Shown piece after piece: positions 49,137 to 62,800 of a stretch of 64,000 nt of DNA. Numbering within the stretch: the first letter of the stretch is position 1; every line of letters starts with the position of its first letter. Under the pieces are notes generated by a model. It saw only the letters and a list, made by a program, of their open reading frames with translations, did not search any database and was not told where the DNA came from. Source of the DNA: Vespa crabro (Eukaryota; Arthropoda; Insecta; Hymenoptera; Vespidae); assembly GCF_910589235.1 (NCBI RefSeq), contig NC_060966.1, positions 1,612,001 to 1,676,000 of the forward strand, given 5' to 3'. A program made the translations under genes and the position numbers.

Positions 49137-52100
49137 GCTGCATTGTTTCGAGAGACACTTGCGTAACATTCGCTCGACAAGTTTGAATATTTCATATCCA
49201 ATTGTAGCATTGGATCACAAGACACCCGCATAACTTTCCCTCGACTAGTCGGTATATTTCCAAACCCGACGGTCGCATTGATTTACAAGACACTCGCGTA
49301 ACTTTCCCTTGACTATTCGGGATATTTCCAAGTACCACGGTCCCATTGTTTCCATAATAACTCGCATAACTTTCCTTCGACTAGTCGGAATATTACCAAG
49401 TTATACAGGTGTATTGGATCGAGATTATTGCACCCGCATAACTTTCTTCCGACTAGTCCTAATATTTCCAAACACGACAGTCGCATTGGCTTACAAGACA
49501 CTTGCATAAATTTTCCTCAACTAGTCGGAATATTTCCAAATTCGATAGGCGTAATGTTTCGGAAGTCTCTCAATTAAGTCTCCCTCGACTAGTCGGTATA
49601 TTTCATAGTCACACAATCGCATTGGTTAAAAAGATATATTAATTACTCTCCCTCGACTAGTCGGAATGAATCCAAATCCGACGTCCCCTTTGGTTAGAGA
49701 GGCACTCGCATAACATTTCCTCGAGCACAAGGAATATCCCCAATTACAACAGCTGCATTCATTTCCAAGTCCCTCGAATAACGTTTACTCGTGTAGTCGG
49801 ATTAATTCCAAGTACGACATTCGCTTTACTTCGAGTAGCAACGCATATAGTTCCCCCGAATAGTAGCAATAATTCCTAGTCCGACAGACGCATTGGTTCG
49901 AGAGATACTCGCAAATCTTTCCATTGACTAGTCGGAATGGTTTTAAGTCCGACCGTCGTAATCGTTTTAGAATCACTCGCATATCTTCCACACGACTATT
50001 CGGAATATTTCCATGTACGACAATTGCCTTAGTTCTAGAATCACTCGTATAACTCTCCGTCGATTAGTAGTAATTTTTTCAAGTCCGACGGCTGCAATGG
50101 TTGAGGAAACATTTGGATATATTTCCAACAACTAATCGGGATATTTCCAATGCCGATTTGTTTCAGAATAACTCGCATAACATTTCCTCGACTAGTCGGC
50201 ATATTTTCAAGTCCGATAATTGCATTAATTCGAGTGGTAGTCGCATAAAGTACCCCGGCAATTCTGAATATTTACAAGTCTAACAGCCGAATTGGTTCTA
50301 GAGGCATTAGCATAACATTCCAATGTCTAGCCGGAATATTTCCAAGCCCGACAGACGCATTGGTTCGAGAGGCTCTCGCATAACTTTCCCACGACTAATC
50401 GGAATATTTTCATGTCCGATCGCCGCATTGGATCTAAAGTCACTCGCATAACTTTCTAGACTAGTAGTAATATTTCCAAGTCCGACAACTCCATTGGTTC
50501 GAGAACCACTCGTATAACTTACTATAGAATAATAAGGATATTTCCAAGTCCGATAGTCGCATTTGTTCCAATATAACTCGCATAAATTTCCATCGCGTAA
50601 CCGGAATATTTGAAAGCCATTGAATCGCATTGGTTCACAAGTTACTCGAATAACTTTCCCTCGTCTATTCAGAATGCTTCTAGGTTCGACAGTCGCTTTG
50701 GTCCGATATTCACTCGTATAACAATCTCTTGACTAGACGGAATTGTTCCTGGTCCTACAGTCGCATTGGTTCGAGATTCACTACTATAATATTTTTTCGA
50801 CTAGTCGGAGTATTTCCAATGCCGACAGTCGCATTGGACGGTGAAGAACCAGCATAATATTCCCTTGACTATTCGGAATATTTAAAGGTACGAAGGTCGC
50901 ATTGGTACGAGAGGCACTGGCATAACATGAGTTATGCCTATAGATTAGTTGGAATTTTTCCCAGTTCGATCGTCGAATAGGTTCGAGTGACAATCCCACA
51001 AATTTCTCTGGACTAGTCGGAATATAACCAAGTCTGCCTTTCACATTTGTTCAAGAGGAACTCGCACAACTTTCCCTCGACTAGGCGAAATATTTCTTAG
51101 TCAGAGAGTCAAATTGATTCGTGAGTCACTCGCATAATTTTCCTTCGACTAAGCGTTATAAATCTAAGTCAAACAGTTGCACTGGTTGTAGAGGCTCTCG
51201 CATATATTTTCCTCGACTAGTCTGAATATTTCTGTGTCCGACAGTCGCATTGGTTCGAGATTCACTCGTATAACTTTCCCTCGACTAGGAGGAATACGTT
51301 TAAGTCCGATAGTCCCAGTGGATTGAGAGTTACTCGCACAAATTACCCTCGAATAATCGAAATTTTTCTAGGTCTGACGTTCGTATTTTTCGAGAGGGAC
51401 TCGCGTAACTTTAACTTTACATGTGGTAATGTTACCAAGTCCGATATTCAAATTAGTTAACAAGTCACTTGTATAATTTTCCTTCGGCTACTCAGAATAT
51501 TACCAACTCCGAGAGAGGCATATGTTCACAAGTAACTCGAATAACTTTCCATTGACTTATCGGTATATTTCCAAGACGGAAAGTTGCATTAAAACGGAGG
51601 ACACTAGAATAGCTTTCGCTCGACTAGTAGTAACATTTCCAGTTCCAACTGTCACATTGATTAGAGAGGCAATTGCCCAACATTCCCTTGACAAATCGGA
51701 ATAATTCCAGGTACGGAAGATGCACTGTATCGAGAGGTATGCGTACAACATCTTCACGACTTTACGGAATAGTTTTAAACCTGGAAGACGCACCGGTTAG
51801 AGATGCAATCGTATGACTTTCTACTAGTCGCAATATTCCTAAGAGAGACAACCGCATTTGTTCGAAGTGCTTTAACACATATATAATAAATAACTTTCCC
51901 TCGACTAATCGGAATGCTACCATGTCCGATTGTTGCGTTGGTTCACAAGTCATGCGCGTAAATTTCCGTCGAGTATTTCTGAATATTATTAGTTTCGACA
52001 ACTGCATTATTTCGCGAGGTACTGACATCACTTTCCCTTGGCTACGCGTTATATTTCAAAGTCGGATAGTCGATTTGATTTGAGAGCACTCGCATAACTT

Positions 52101-52254
52101 TCCGTCAATTAGTTGGAATATTTACAAGTCAAACAGACGTATTGGGTCGTCACACACTCATATAGGAATATTTCCAAGTACGACAGACGCATTGTTTTGA
52201 GATTAACTCGAATAAATTTCACTCGACTAGTAGGAATATGTTCAAATTCGCATT
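49137..52254 (-). repeat. 68-bp satellite array, reverse orientation (array S2, right part)
   Basis: Continuation of the reverse array after the DNA transposon, about 46 monomers. It contains the recurrent variants GGATCTAAAGT (50425) and GTTCCAATATAACTCG (50565), two monomers apart. The same two-monomer spacing of the related variants occurs near 42263 and 42400. The array ends at about 52254, where the orientation flips. Confidence 0.95.
50919..50938. repeat. Short perfect foldback inside a satellite monomer
   Basis: GGCATAAC, loop ATGA, then GTTATGCC: an eight-base hairpin that the monomer consensus does not have. The left arm is normal satellite sequence, and the right arm looks like a local inverted copy of it. 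Confidence 0.8.
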
Positions 52255-55200
52255 CAGACGTGGTAAACTTCCGACTAGACGAGGGACAGTAACGCAAGTG
52301 CATCTCGAGACAATACGACTGTCGGACATAAATTTATTCCGACAGAGGGAGGGAAAGTTATACGAGTGATTTTTGAATCAATGCGACTATCGGACTTGGA
52401 AATGATCCGACTAATCCAAAGAATGATATGCGAATGCCTCCAAAACCAATGCGACTGTCGCATTTGGAGATATTACGACTAGTTCTGGGAAAGTTTGGAG
52501 AGTGCCTCTCAAATCAATGCGGCTATCTTACTTGAAATATTCCGCCTAGTCAAGGGAAATATATCCGCGTGCTGTCATTCCAATGAAACTCTCTGACTTG
52601 GAAATATTTAGACAAGTCTTTTGAAATTTTTACGAGTACCGCTCGTTCCGATATGACTGTCGAAAATAGTAATGTTCCTCATAGTCGATGGAAAATTTTG
52701 CGCGTGAATTCTTAATCAAACACGACTATCGGACTTGGTATCATTCTGACTAGTCGAGGGAAAGTTATGCAAATGAGTGTCGAAACAATGCGACTATCGG
52801 GATTGAAAATATTCGGAATGAAAGGAAGAAAGTTATACGTATGCACAATAAATCAGCTACCGGACTATCGACTTCGTGTTATCAGACTTCGATAAATTAC
52901 GACTAGTCGAGGGAAAGATATATATAGTGACTCTTGAAACAAAGCGTTTGTTGGACTTGGAAATATTCCGACTAGTTGAGAGAAAGTTATGCAGCTACCT
53001 CACGAACCAATGCGACTGACGGAATTGGAAATATTCCCACTGGCCAAGGGAAAGTTAGGCGAGGGTCTATCGGACCAATGTGACTGTCGGACCTGTAAAT
53101 ATTCCGATTAGTCAAGCGAAAGTTGTGCGAATACCTCTCGAACCAATGCGAATATCGAACTTGGAACTTTCAGCCTAGTTGTGGGAAAGAAATGCCTGTA
53201 TGCATATGCCTCGAATTAATGCGACTGTCGGACTTGGAAATGTTCCGCCTATTCGAGTGTAAGTTATACGTTTGGCTCACTAACCAATGCGACTGTCTGT
53301 CATGGAATTAATCAGCCTAGACTAAGGAAAGTTTTGCGAGTACCTCTCGAAACATTACAAAATTCGGACTCAATAATATTCCGACTGTTCTCGAAAATGA
53401 TAAGCGACTGTCTCTAGTACCGATGCGACTGTCGACCGAGGAGAGATTCCGACAAGTCGAATTAATGTCATGCCAGGGCCACTCGTACCAAAGCAACTTT
53501 CCTAACGAGTAATATTCTGTATATTGAAGGGAATGTTGTACGGTTCCTCAAAATTCAATGCGACTGTCGTAATTGGACATAGAACGACTAGTCGAAAGAA
53601 TGTTATACTAGTGCATTTCGAACCAATGCGACTGACGGAAATAGTAATATTCCGTCAAGTCGAGAGAAATTTATGCTCGTGACTTGTTAACAAACGCTAC
53701 TATCGGATCTTGTAACATTCCGAATTGTTGAGGGATAGTTTTGCATGGGTCCATCGAACTAAAACGTCTGTCGCCACTAGAAATATTCCGACTAGTAAAG
53801 GGAAAGATATGTGAGTGCCCCTTCAACCAATGCGACTGTCATAATTGGAATTATTACGCTTAGACGAGGTGAAAATTAACGAGTGCATTTCGAACCAATG
53901 CGAAAGTTGGGCATGGAAATATTTCGGTAAGTAAACGGAAAGTTATGCGGGTCCCTCTTGAAGCAAAGCTACTCTCGCACTTGGAATTATTTCGACTAGA
54001 TGATGGAAAATTGTGAGAGTGCCTCTTGAACACATACGGCAGTCGGAATGGATATTTCGTCTAATCGACAAGAAGTTTCGCGAATGCGTATCGAAACAAT
54101 ACGGCTGTGGGATTTGGTAATACTTCGATTAGTCAAGTAAAAATTATGCGAATGACATGCGAGCCATTGCGTCGGTCGGAATTGGAAATATTCCGAGGGG
54201 TCAAGAGCAAGATATGCGTGTGCCACTCGAAGCAAATCGTCTGTCGGTCCTGGCAATATTTCTACTAGCCGAAGTATAGTTATGCGAGTGACTTGTGAAA
54301 CTATGCGAATGTCGGTCTTGGAAATATTCCGTCTATTCGAGTGAAAGTTATGTAGGTGCCTCTCGGATTTATACGGCAGTCGGAATTGGAAATATTCCGA
54401 CCAGTAGAGGGAATGTTATGTGAGTGTCTCTCGGATCAATACGACTGTGGGTCTAGGTTTTATTCCGCTTAGCTGAAGGAACTTTCTGCGTGTGACTTGT
54501 GAACCAATGCGACTATCTGGCTCGGAAATATTCCGACTAGTCGGGTAAAAATTAAGCGAGTGCCGGTCGGAACAAAGCGACTGACAGATTTGGTAATATT
54601 TTAATTGGTCGAAGTATAGATATGAGAGTTGTTGAAATACCAATGCGACTGTCGTGTTTGGATATATTCCGACTAGTCGAAAGAAAGTTATGCGACTGCC
54701 CGACAAACCAAAGCGGGTGTCGAACTTGGAAAAATTCAAACTAGTTAAGGAAAATTTATGCAAGTGCCCTCGAACAATGCGGCTATTGGACTTGTCAATA
54801 TTCCGACTAGGCAAGGTAACGTTATACTAGACTACTCGAAACAATGCGGTTTTTGGACTTGAAATAACTCTTACTAATCTAGGGAAAGTTATGCGAGTTA
54901 TTTGTAAACCGAAGCGATTGTCGGATCTGGACATATTCCGACTAGTCGAAGGAAAGTTGTATGAGTGCCACTCGATCCAATTTTGCTGACGGTCTTGGAA
55001 AAATTGCGATAAGTCGACGGAAATTTATACAAGTGGCTCTCAGAATAATACGGCGGTCGGACTTGGAAATATTCCGACTAGTCGCATGAAAGTTAGGTGA
55101 TAAACACTCGAAACAAATCGACTGTCGGTTTTGGTAATATTTCTACTAGTCGAAGTATAGTTATGTGTGATAATACATAATGAAGTCGAAGTATAGTACG

Positions 55201-56617
55201 AGTGATTTGTGAACCAATGCAATTAACATAATTGGAAATATTCAGAATGGTCGAGAGAAAGTTTTACGAGAGCCTCAAAAACCAAAGCGGTTTTCGGACT
55301 TCAACAAATTCCGAGTTGTCGAGGGAAAGATATGAGCGTGCCTCTCGAACCAATACGACTGTCGGACTAGGAAATATACCGATTAGTCGAGAGAAATTTA
55401 TACGAGTACCACTCTTACCAATGCGACTGCCAAAATTGTAAAAATTCCAATTGCTCCGGGGAAAGTTATAAGAGTGGCCCTCGAAACAATGCGACTGTTG
55501 GATTTGGAAATATTACGACAGGTCGAGGGAAAGATCTGTAAGTGCCTCTCGAAACAATGCGATTGTCTAACTTGGAATTATTCCGACTAGTGGGGTGATT
55601 ATGATGCGAATGCTATCCGGAACAAATCGACTGTCAGTCGTGGAAATATTTCGACTTGTCGAAAGAAAGATATGCGACTGCTTCACAATTCAAAGCGGTT
55701 GACAGGCTTGGAAAAATTTCGAATAATCGGCGGAACGTTATGCGAGTTTATCTCGAAACAATGTGGCTGCCAGGCTAAGAAATATTCCGACTAGTCGAGT
55801 GAAAGTAATGCGAGTGCCAATCGAAATTCTACGACTGTCATACTAGGTACTATTTCGATTAGTCGAAGGAGAATTATGCAAATGGCGTGTGAGCCAATGC
55901 AAAAATCGGGCTTGGGAATATTCCGACTTGTCGGGAGAAAATATTCGAGTGCCCCTCAAACAAATGCGGCTGTCGAGCTTGAAAACATTCCGACTAATCG
56001 ACGAAATGTTATGCGAGCTTCACTCGAATCAATGATACTGTCGGACATGGTAATAGTCCGTCTAGTCGAAGGAAAGTTATGAAAATGATTTGTAAATCAA
56101 TGCGACAATCGGGCTTGGAAATATTCCGATTTGTCGAGGGAAAGTTATGCGAGTCCGCTCCAAACAATGTGGCTCTCGGAATTGGAAATAATCCGACATG
56201 TCGAGGGAGAGTTATGCGAGTGATTTTGAACCAATGCGATTGTCGAAAATGGAAATATTCCAACTTCTCTAGGGAAATTTATGCAGTGCATTTCAAACCA
56301 GACTGTTGAAATTGGAATAATCCCGACTAGTAAAGAAAAAGCAAAGCGAGTGACTTGTGAATCAATGGGACTGTCGTGCTAGTAAATATATCGACTAGTG
56401 GAGGGAATGTCATGCGATTGCCTCTCATTCCAATGCGGCTGTCGGACTTGGAAATATACGGAGTAGTCGAGGGACAGTAATACGAGTGACTCTGGAAGCA
56501 AAGTGGCTGTTGAACTTGGAAATATTCCGACTAGATGAGGAAAAGATATGCGAGTGCTTCTCGATCAAATACGACTGTCAGACTTAGATATATTACGACT
56601 AGTCAAGGGAAAATGCG
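52255..56617 (+). repeat. 68-bp satellite array, forward orientation (array S3, left part)
   Basis: About 64 monomers in the S1 orientation. The first recognisable forward core is CTTCCGACTAGACGAGGG just after 52265. A small duplication of GTCGAAGTATAG, with a foldback around TTATGT and ACATAA, lies at about 55150-55200. Peptide-like open frames here are drift-frame shadows of the 68-bp unit. Confidence 0.95.
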
Positions 56618-56886
56618 ATTAAACCTTTGCCATCGGTTGATTTCGCTTTTGGGAGTACCAGTAGTTCGAAGCAAATCTATCGTTTCGCAATTACATTTTC
56701 GTACAGGATATAAAGCCAATATACAGAATTTTTTGATACTGATCTGTTGTATTAAATACTACTAATAATACGTAAGGATACAAAATTTTTAAACTTAAAA
56801 TGTGCACTTTACGGGGACACAGATTTCTATGACGATTTAGATATGTCACCGTTACTAGGACACCAACAGCAATGGGTTAAATTATT
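56618..56886. other. 269-bp non-satellite insertion inside a monomer
   Basis: The satellite stops after AAATGCGA and resumes at AACCAATGCGACTG. About ten bases of one monomer (GTGCCTCTCG in the consensus) are replaced by A+T-rich sequence of no recognised kind. I see no terminal repeats or target duplication that convince me. It could be a small non-autonomous element, a fragment of another repeat or filler DNA from break repair. Confidence 0.7.
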
Positions 56887-59800
56887 AACCAATGCGACTG
56901 TCTGACTTGGAAATATACCGAATAGTCGAGGGAGAGAATGCGAATGATTTGCAAATTTCAGACGAGGAAATATTCCGACTAGTCGAGGAAAATTTGTCCG
57001 AGAGGCCATCGGACCAATTTGGCTGGCGGACTTGGATATATTCTGTATAGGCGTAGGAAATTTATGCGTGTCACGCGAGAACCAAAGCGACAGTTGGGCT
57101 AGGAAATATATCGACTAGTCGATAGAAAGATATGCGTCTGCCTCACAAGCCAAAGGGGCTGTTTCACTTAGAAAAATTCCAATTAGTCGAGGGAAAGTTA
57201 TTATAGAGTTTCTCCAACAAAGCCTACTGTCGGACTTCGAAATATTCCAACTATCATGGTAAAGGTTATGCGAGTTAGTTATTCGAAAGAATGGGACAGA
57301 CGTTCTTGATAATATTTCTATTAGACTAGGGAAAGTTATGCTAGTGACTTGTGAGCCAAAGCTACGGTCGGAATTGGAAATTTTCCGACTAGTCGGAAGG
57401 AAGTTTTGCAACTGCCTCGCAAACCAAACCGGCAGTCGGATTTGGAAAAAGTCCGACAAGTCGATGGAAAGTTTAGCGAGTGCCTCTCGGACCAATACGA
57501 CTGTCGGGCTTGAAAATATGCCGTCTAGTCAAGGGAAATGTATGCAAGTAAGTCTCGAAACAATTCGACTCTCGGACTTAGAATTATTCCAACTAGTCGG
57601 GAAAAATTTATGAAAGTGCCTCTCGGAACAAAATGACAGCGGAACTTGGAAATATCCTGCCAAGTCGAAAGAAAGTTATGTGAGTGCCTTTCGGAATAAA
57701 GCTGCTGTCGGATTTGGAAACACCTCGAATATTCGAGTGAAAATTATGAGAGTGATTAACGACCTATTGCCTGTCGGACTTATAAATGACCCGATTAGTC
57801 GATGGAAGTTTATGCAACTGCCTCTGGAAACAATACGAATGTTGGTCTCTAAAATATTCCAAAAATTTCGGGTGAAAGTTTTGTGAGTGTCCTGTGAGCC
57901 TGTATTAATGACGAGTAGTAGAGGGAAAGATTTGCAAGTGCCTCTGGGAGCTATACAACCCTCTGTCTAGGTACTATTCTGAACTATTCCGACGAGTTGG
58001 GGTAAGTTATGTGAGTTACTCTGGATCCAATGCGACGGTCGGATTTGTAAATTTACAGATTAGTCGAGGAAATCTATGCGAGTGACTCACGAACCTATGC
58101 GGCTGACGTTCTTGGGAATTTTCCGACTAGTCGAAGAAAAATTATGCGTTTGCCTCACAAACCAAACCGGAAGGCAGACTTGGAGAAATTCCAATTAGCC
58201 AAGAGAAAGTTATGTAAATGAGTTTTGAGCCAATGCGAATGACAAGCTTGGATATATTATGACTAGTCGAGGGAAAGTTATGCGAGTGGCTCTCGGACCA
58301 ATACGACTGTCTGCCTTGGAAGCATTCCGTCTAGACGAGAGAAATTTATGCGAGTGCATCTGGGACCAATGCGAATGCCAGACTTGGAAATATTCCAACT
58401 AGTCTGGGGAATGTTGTGCGAGTAACTTGTGAACAAATGCGACTGTCGGATTTGGAAATATTCCGAGTAGTCGAGGGAAAGGAATGTGTATGCCTCCCGA
58501 ACTAATGTGGTTGGCGGTCTTGAAAATATTCCGATTGGTCGAAGGAAAGTTATAGGATTAACTCTCAAACAAAACCGGCTGTCGGAATTTGAAATAGCCT
58601 GACTAAACGAAAGGATGGAAGATGAGTGCCTTTAGGGCCAATACGACTATTGGAAATCGAAATAATTCGTCTAGTCGGATGAAACTGATACGATATCACC
58701 TTGAAACAATGCCACTGTTGATCTTGATGATATTCCGAATGGTTGAAGTATATTAATACGAGTGATTTATAAGCTAATTCGACGGCCGTGCTGGGAAATA
58801 TCCCGGCTAGTCGAGGAAAATTATACGAGCGACTCTATAACAAATGCAAAGGTCGGACTTGAAAGTATCCCAACTAGCGGATAAAATGATATATGAGTGC
58901 TTCTCGAAACAATGCGAGTGTCGGATATGGAAATTTTCCGACTTGTCGAGATAAGTTTATACGATTGACCTTGGAACCTAAGCGGCTGTCGGACTAGGAG
59001 ATATATCGACTAGTCGAGGGAAATTTATGCGAGCGCCTTTAGAAACAAAGCGACTGTCGACCGTGGAAATATTCCGACGTGTCGAGGAAAAGTTATGTGG
59101 GTGGCTTGTGATACAATGCGACTGTCGAACTTGGAAATATCTCGACTAGTCGAGGGAATGATAATCGAGTTATTCTGGAATAATTTCGAAGGACGGTCTT
59201 GGAAATATCCCGATTATTCGATGAAAATTAATTCTGGTGTTTCTCGAAACAATACAGTTGTTAGACTTGAAAATATTACCACCAGTCGAGAGAGAGTTAT
59301 GCGAGTGATTCAAGAACTAATGCTATGGTCGGACATATGAAATAATCCAAATAGTCGAGGGAATGTTATGCGTGTTACATTGGATCCAATGCGCCTCTCA
59401 AACTTTGAAATATTCCGTTCAGGCTATGGAAATTTATGCGAATTATATTGGATCCAATGCGACGGTAAGATTTGGAAATATCCCGATTATTCGTACGAAA
59501 GTTATACGAGTGATTCTCCAACCAATGCAGCTGTCGGACTTGGAGATATGACTACTAGTCGAGGGAGAGTTATGCGAGCGATACTAGATCCAATGCGGCG
59601 GCTGGACATGAAATTATCCCGACTTGTCGAGGGAAAGCTATGCGAGATCCTCTCGAACCAAAGCGTCTGTAGGGCTTGGAAATATTCCGATTAGTCGAGG
59701 AAATGTTATGCGACTGCAGCTCTAACCAAAGCGGATGTCGGACATGAAAATATACCGACTAGTCGAGGGAAAGTTATGCAAGTTTTTCAAGAACCAATGC

Positions 59801-62800
59801 TGCCATCGTAATTGGAAATATTTCGGCTAATCCAGAGAAAGTTTGGCGAGTTATTCATGAACTAATGTGATGGTCGGTCTTGGAATTATTCCCTCAAGTC
59901 AGTTAAAGTTATTCCAGTCACTCTCGAACAAATACGGTGTCGGACTAGGAAATTTTTCTACTATTCAAGGCAAAATTACGCGAGTGACTCCAGATCCAAT
60001 GCGACGGTCGGTCATGAAAATATTCCAAAAAGTCGAGGGAAATTTATGCGAGTATCTTGTGAACCAATATGACTGTCGTGCCTAAAAATGTTCCGACTAG
60101 TGAAGGAAAGTTAAACAGTTGCCTCTTGTATCAATGCAGCTGTTGGACCTGGAAATAACCCGACTAGACGTAAGAAAGTTATGCGAGTGCCTGTCGAACA
60201 AATTCAGCTATCAGAATTGAAAATATTATTACTAGTCGAGAAAGAATTATGCGTGTGATTTTAAAACTAATGCTAAGGACGTGCATGGAAATATTCCGAA
60301 TAGTCGAGTAAGAGATATGCGAGTGTTTCTGGAACAAATACGATGGGCCGATTCGGAAATATAGCGACTAGTATAGAAGAGGTTATGCAAGAACCTCTCG
60401 AATCAATGCGCTTGTCGGATTTGGAAATATTCCTACTGATCGATAAAAAGTTATGCGAGGGCCTCTCGTGCCAATGCGAATGACAGACCTGGAATTATTG
60501 CGACTAATCGAGGGAAAGTTCTGTTGCTTGAACCAATGTAACTGTCGCACTTGGATATTTTCCTTCTAGTCAAGGGAAGGTTGTGCGAGTCCCTCTCGGA
60601 GCAATACGACTGCTGGTCTTGAAAATAACTCGCTAGTCGTGGGCAAATTATGGGATTGATTTTCGAGCAAAAGAGACTGTCGCACGTAGAAATTTTCCGA
60701 CAAGTCGAGGAAAGATAGGCATGTCTCTCTCGAAGCAATGCGACTGTCGCATTTAGAAATATTCTGACTACACAAGGGAAAGTGATGCTAGTACCTCCCT
60801 AACCTATGCGACTGTCGGAATTTGAGATATTCTGATTAGTAGGGAGAATGTTATGCGAGTGTCTCTCGATCCAATGTGACTTTCGGACTTGGAAATAATC
60901 CGACTAATCGATCGAAATTTTGGCGGAAGTCTCTCGTACCAATGCGACTTTCGGACTTGGAAATAATCCTACTAGATGAGTAGGAAAGACATGCGAGTGG
61001 CTTGTGAACCAATGTGACGTTCAGAAGTGAAATCTTCCGACTAGGTGAGGGGAATTTACACGAGCACCTCTCAAAATAAAGCGACTGTCGGTCTTGGAAA
61101 TATTCCAATTATTTGAGCGAAAGTTAGGTGAGTATGTCTCAAAACAATTCTACTGTTGCATTTGATAATAATCCGGATTGACAAAAGAAAACATTTACGA
61201 GTACATCTCGAAAAAATGCGACTCTCGAGTTAAGAAATATTCCGACTATTCGGGGGAAAGTTATAGGGTGCCTCACGCACCAGTGCGATATACGTACTTG
61301 GAAATAATTCAATTCGTCGAAGGAGATTTATGTGAGAGCCTCTCGAACCAAAGCTACTGTCCCACCTACAAATCTTCCGACTAGTCGAAGGGAAACTGTG
61401 GGTGTGCTACTCGACCAATGCGACTATTGGAACTTGAAATATTCCATCAAGTCGATGGGATGTTGTGTTAGTGCCTCTCGAACCAAAGCAACTGTCCGTC
61501 TTGGATATATTCCGTATAGTCGAGCGGATGTTAAGCGAGTGTCATTAACCAAAGTGACTTACAAACTTGGAAGAATTTTACTAGTCGAGAGAAAAATTAT
61601 GCGAGTGACTTGTGAACCAATGAGACTTTTGGACGAGGTATTATTCCGACTAGTCGAGAGATAATTACACGAGTGACATTCAACACATTGCGACAGTAGG
61701 TCTTGGAAATATTTCATCTAATCGAGTGAATGTTCGGCGAGTGCCTCTCGAAACAATGTGACTGTCCGACTTCGAAATATTCCCATTAGTCGGGGGAATG
61801 GTATGTGAGTTCCTCTCGCATCAATGCTTGTCGGACCTGGAAAAGTTCCTTCCGGTCAAGGGAAATTTGTGCGAGTGTCTCTCCAACAATTGCGGCTGTC
61901 GGACTTGGAATTATTCCCCTTGGTCCGACTGCAGAACTAGTAATAATAAGCCTAGTAGAGAATATGTTTTGCGAGTTCCGAACAAATGGGACTGTCAGAC
62001 TTGAAAACAATTCGACAAATCGATAGAAAGTTCGGCCAGCGTCTGTAGAAGTAATACGAATTTCTTACTTGGTAGTTTTCCTACTAGTCGACGAAAGATT
62101 GAGCGAGTGCCTCTCAACGAATGCGACTATCGCAATTAGACATATTCTGTCTATCCGAACGGATGTTATAGGAGTGAATCTCATATCGGAGTCGACAAAA
62201 AATTATGCGAGTGTCTTGTGAACCAATGCTGCTGTCAGACATGAAAATATTCCCATTTGTCGAGTGAGAGTTATGCAAGTGTCTACCGAAAAAATTCTTG
62301 TGTAGTGCTAGGTAATATTCCGACTAGGAGAGGGAAATTTAATCGAGTGTCTCTCGAATCAATGCGAAGGCCGGATTTGGAATTATCCCGACTAGTCGAG
62401 GGAACGTTTTGTGATTAACTTGTGAACCAATGGGACTGTATGACTTTGAAATATCTCGACTAGTCGGGGGTGAGTTATGTCACTGACTTCTGAGCTGTTT
62501 CGGCTATCGGACATGGAAATATCCCAACAAGTCGAGGGAATTATATGCAAATGCCACTCGAACCGAAGGGACTGTCGGATTTGGTATTATTCCGACTAGT
62601 CGCGGGAAAGTTATGCGAGTGACTAGTTAACCAATGCGACTGTCAGTAATGAAAATCGTCCGACTAATAGACGAAAGACTTTCAATTGCCTCCCGAAAGA
62701 TGCGGCCTTTGGGCTTGGAAATATTCTGACAAGTCTAGGGAAAATTATGGGAGTGTCTCTCGTACCAATTCGAGATGAAGTACTTGGAGCTACTCCGACC

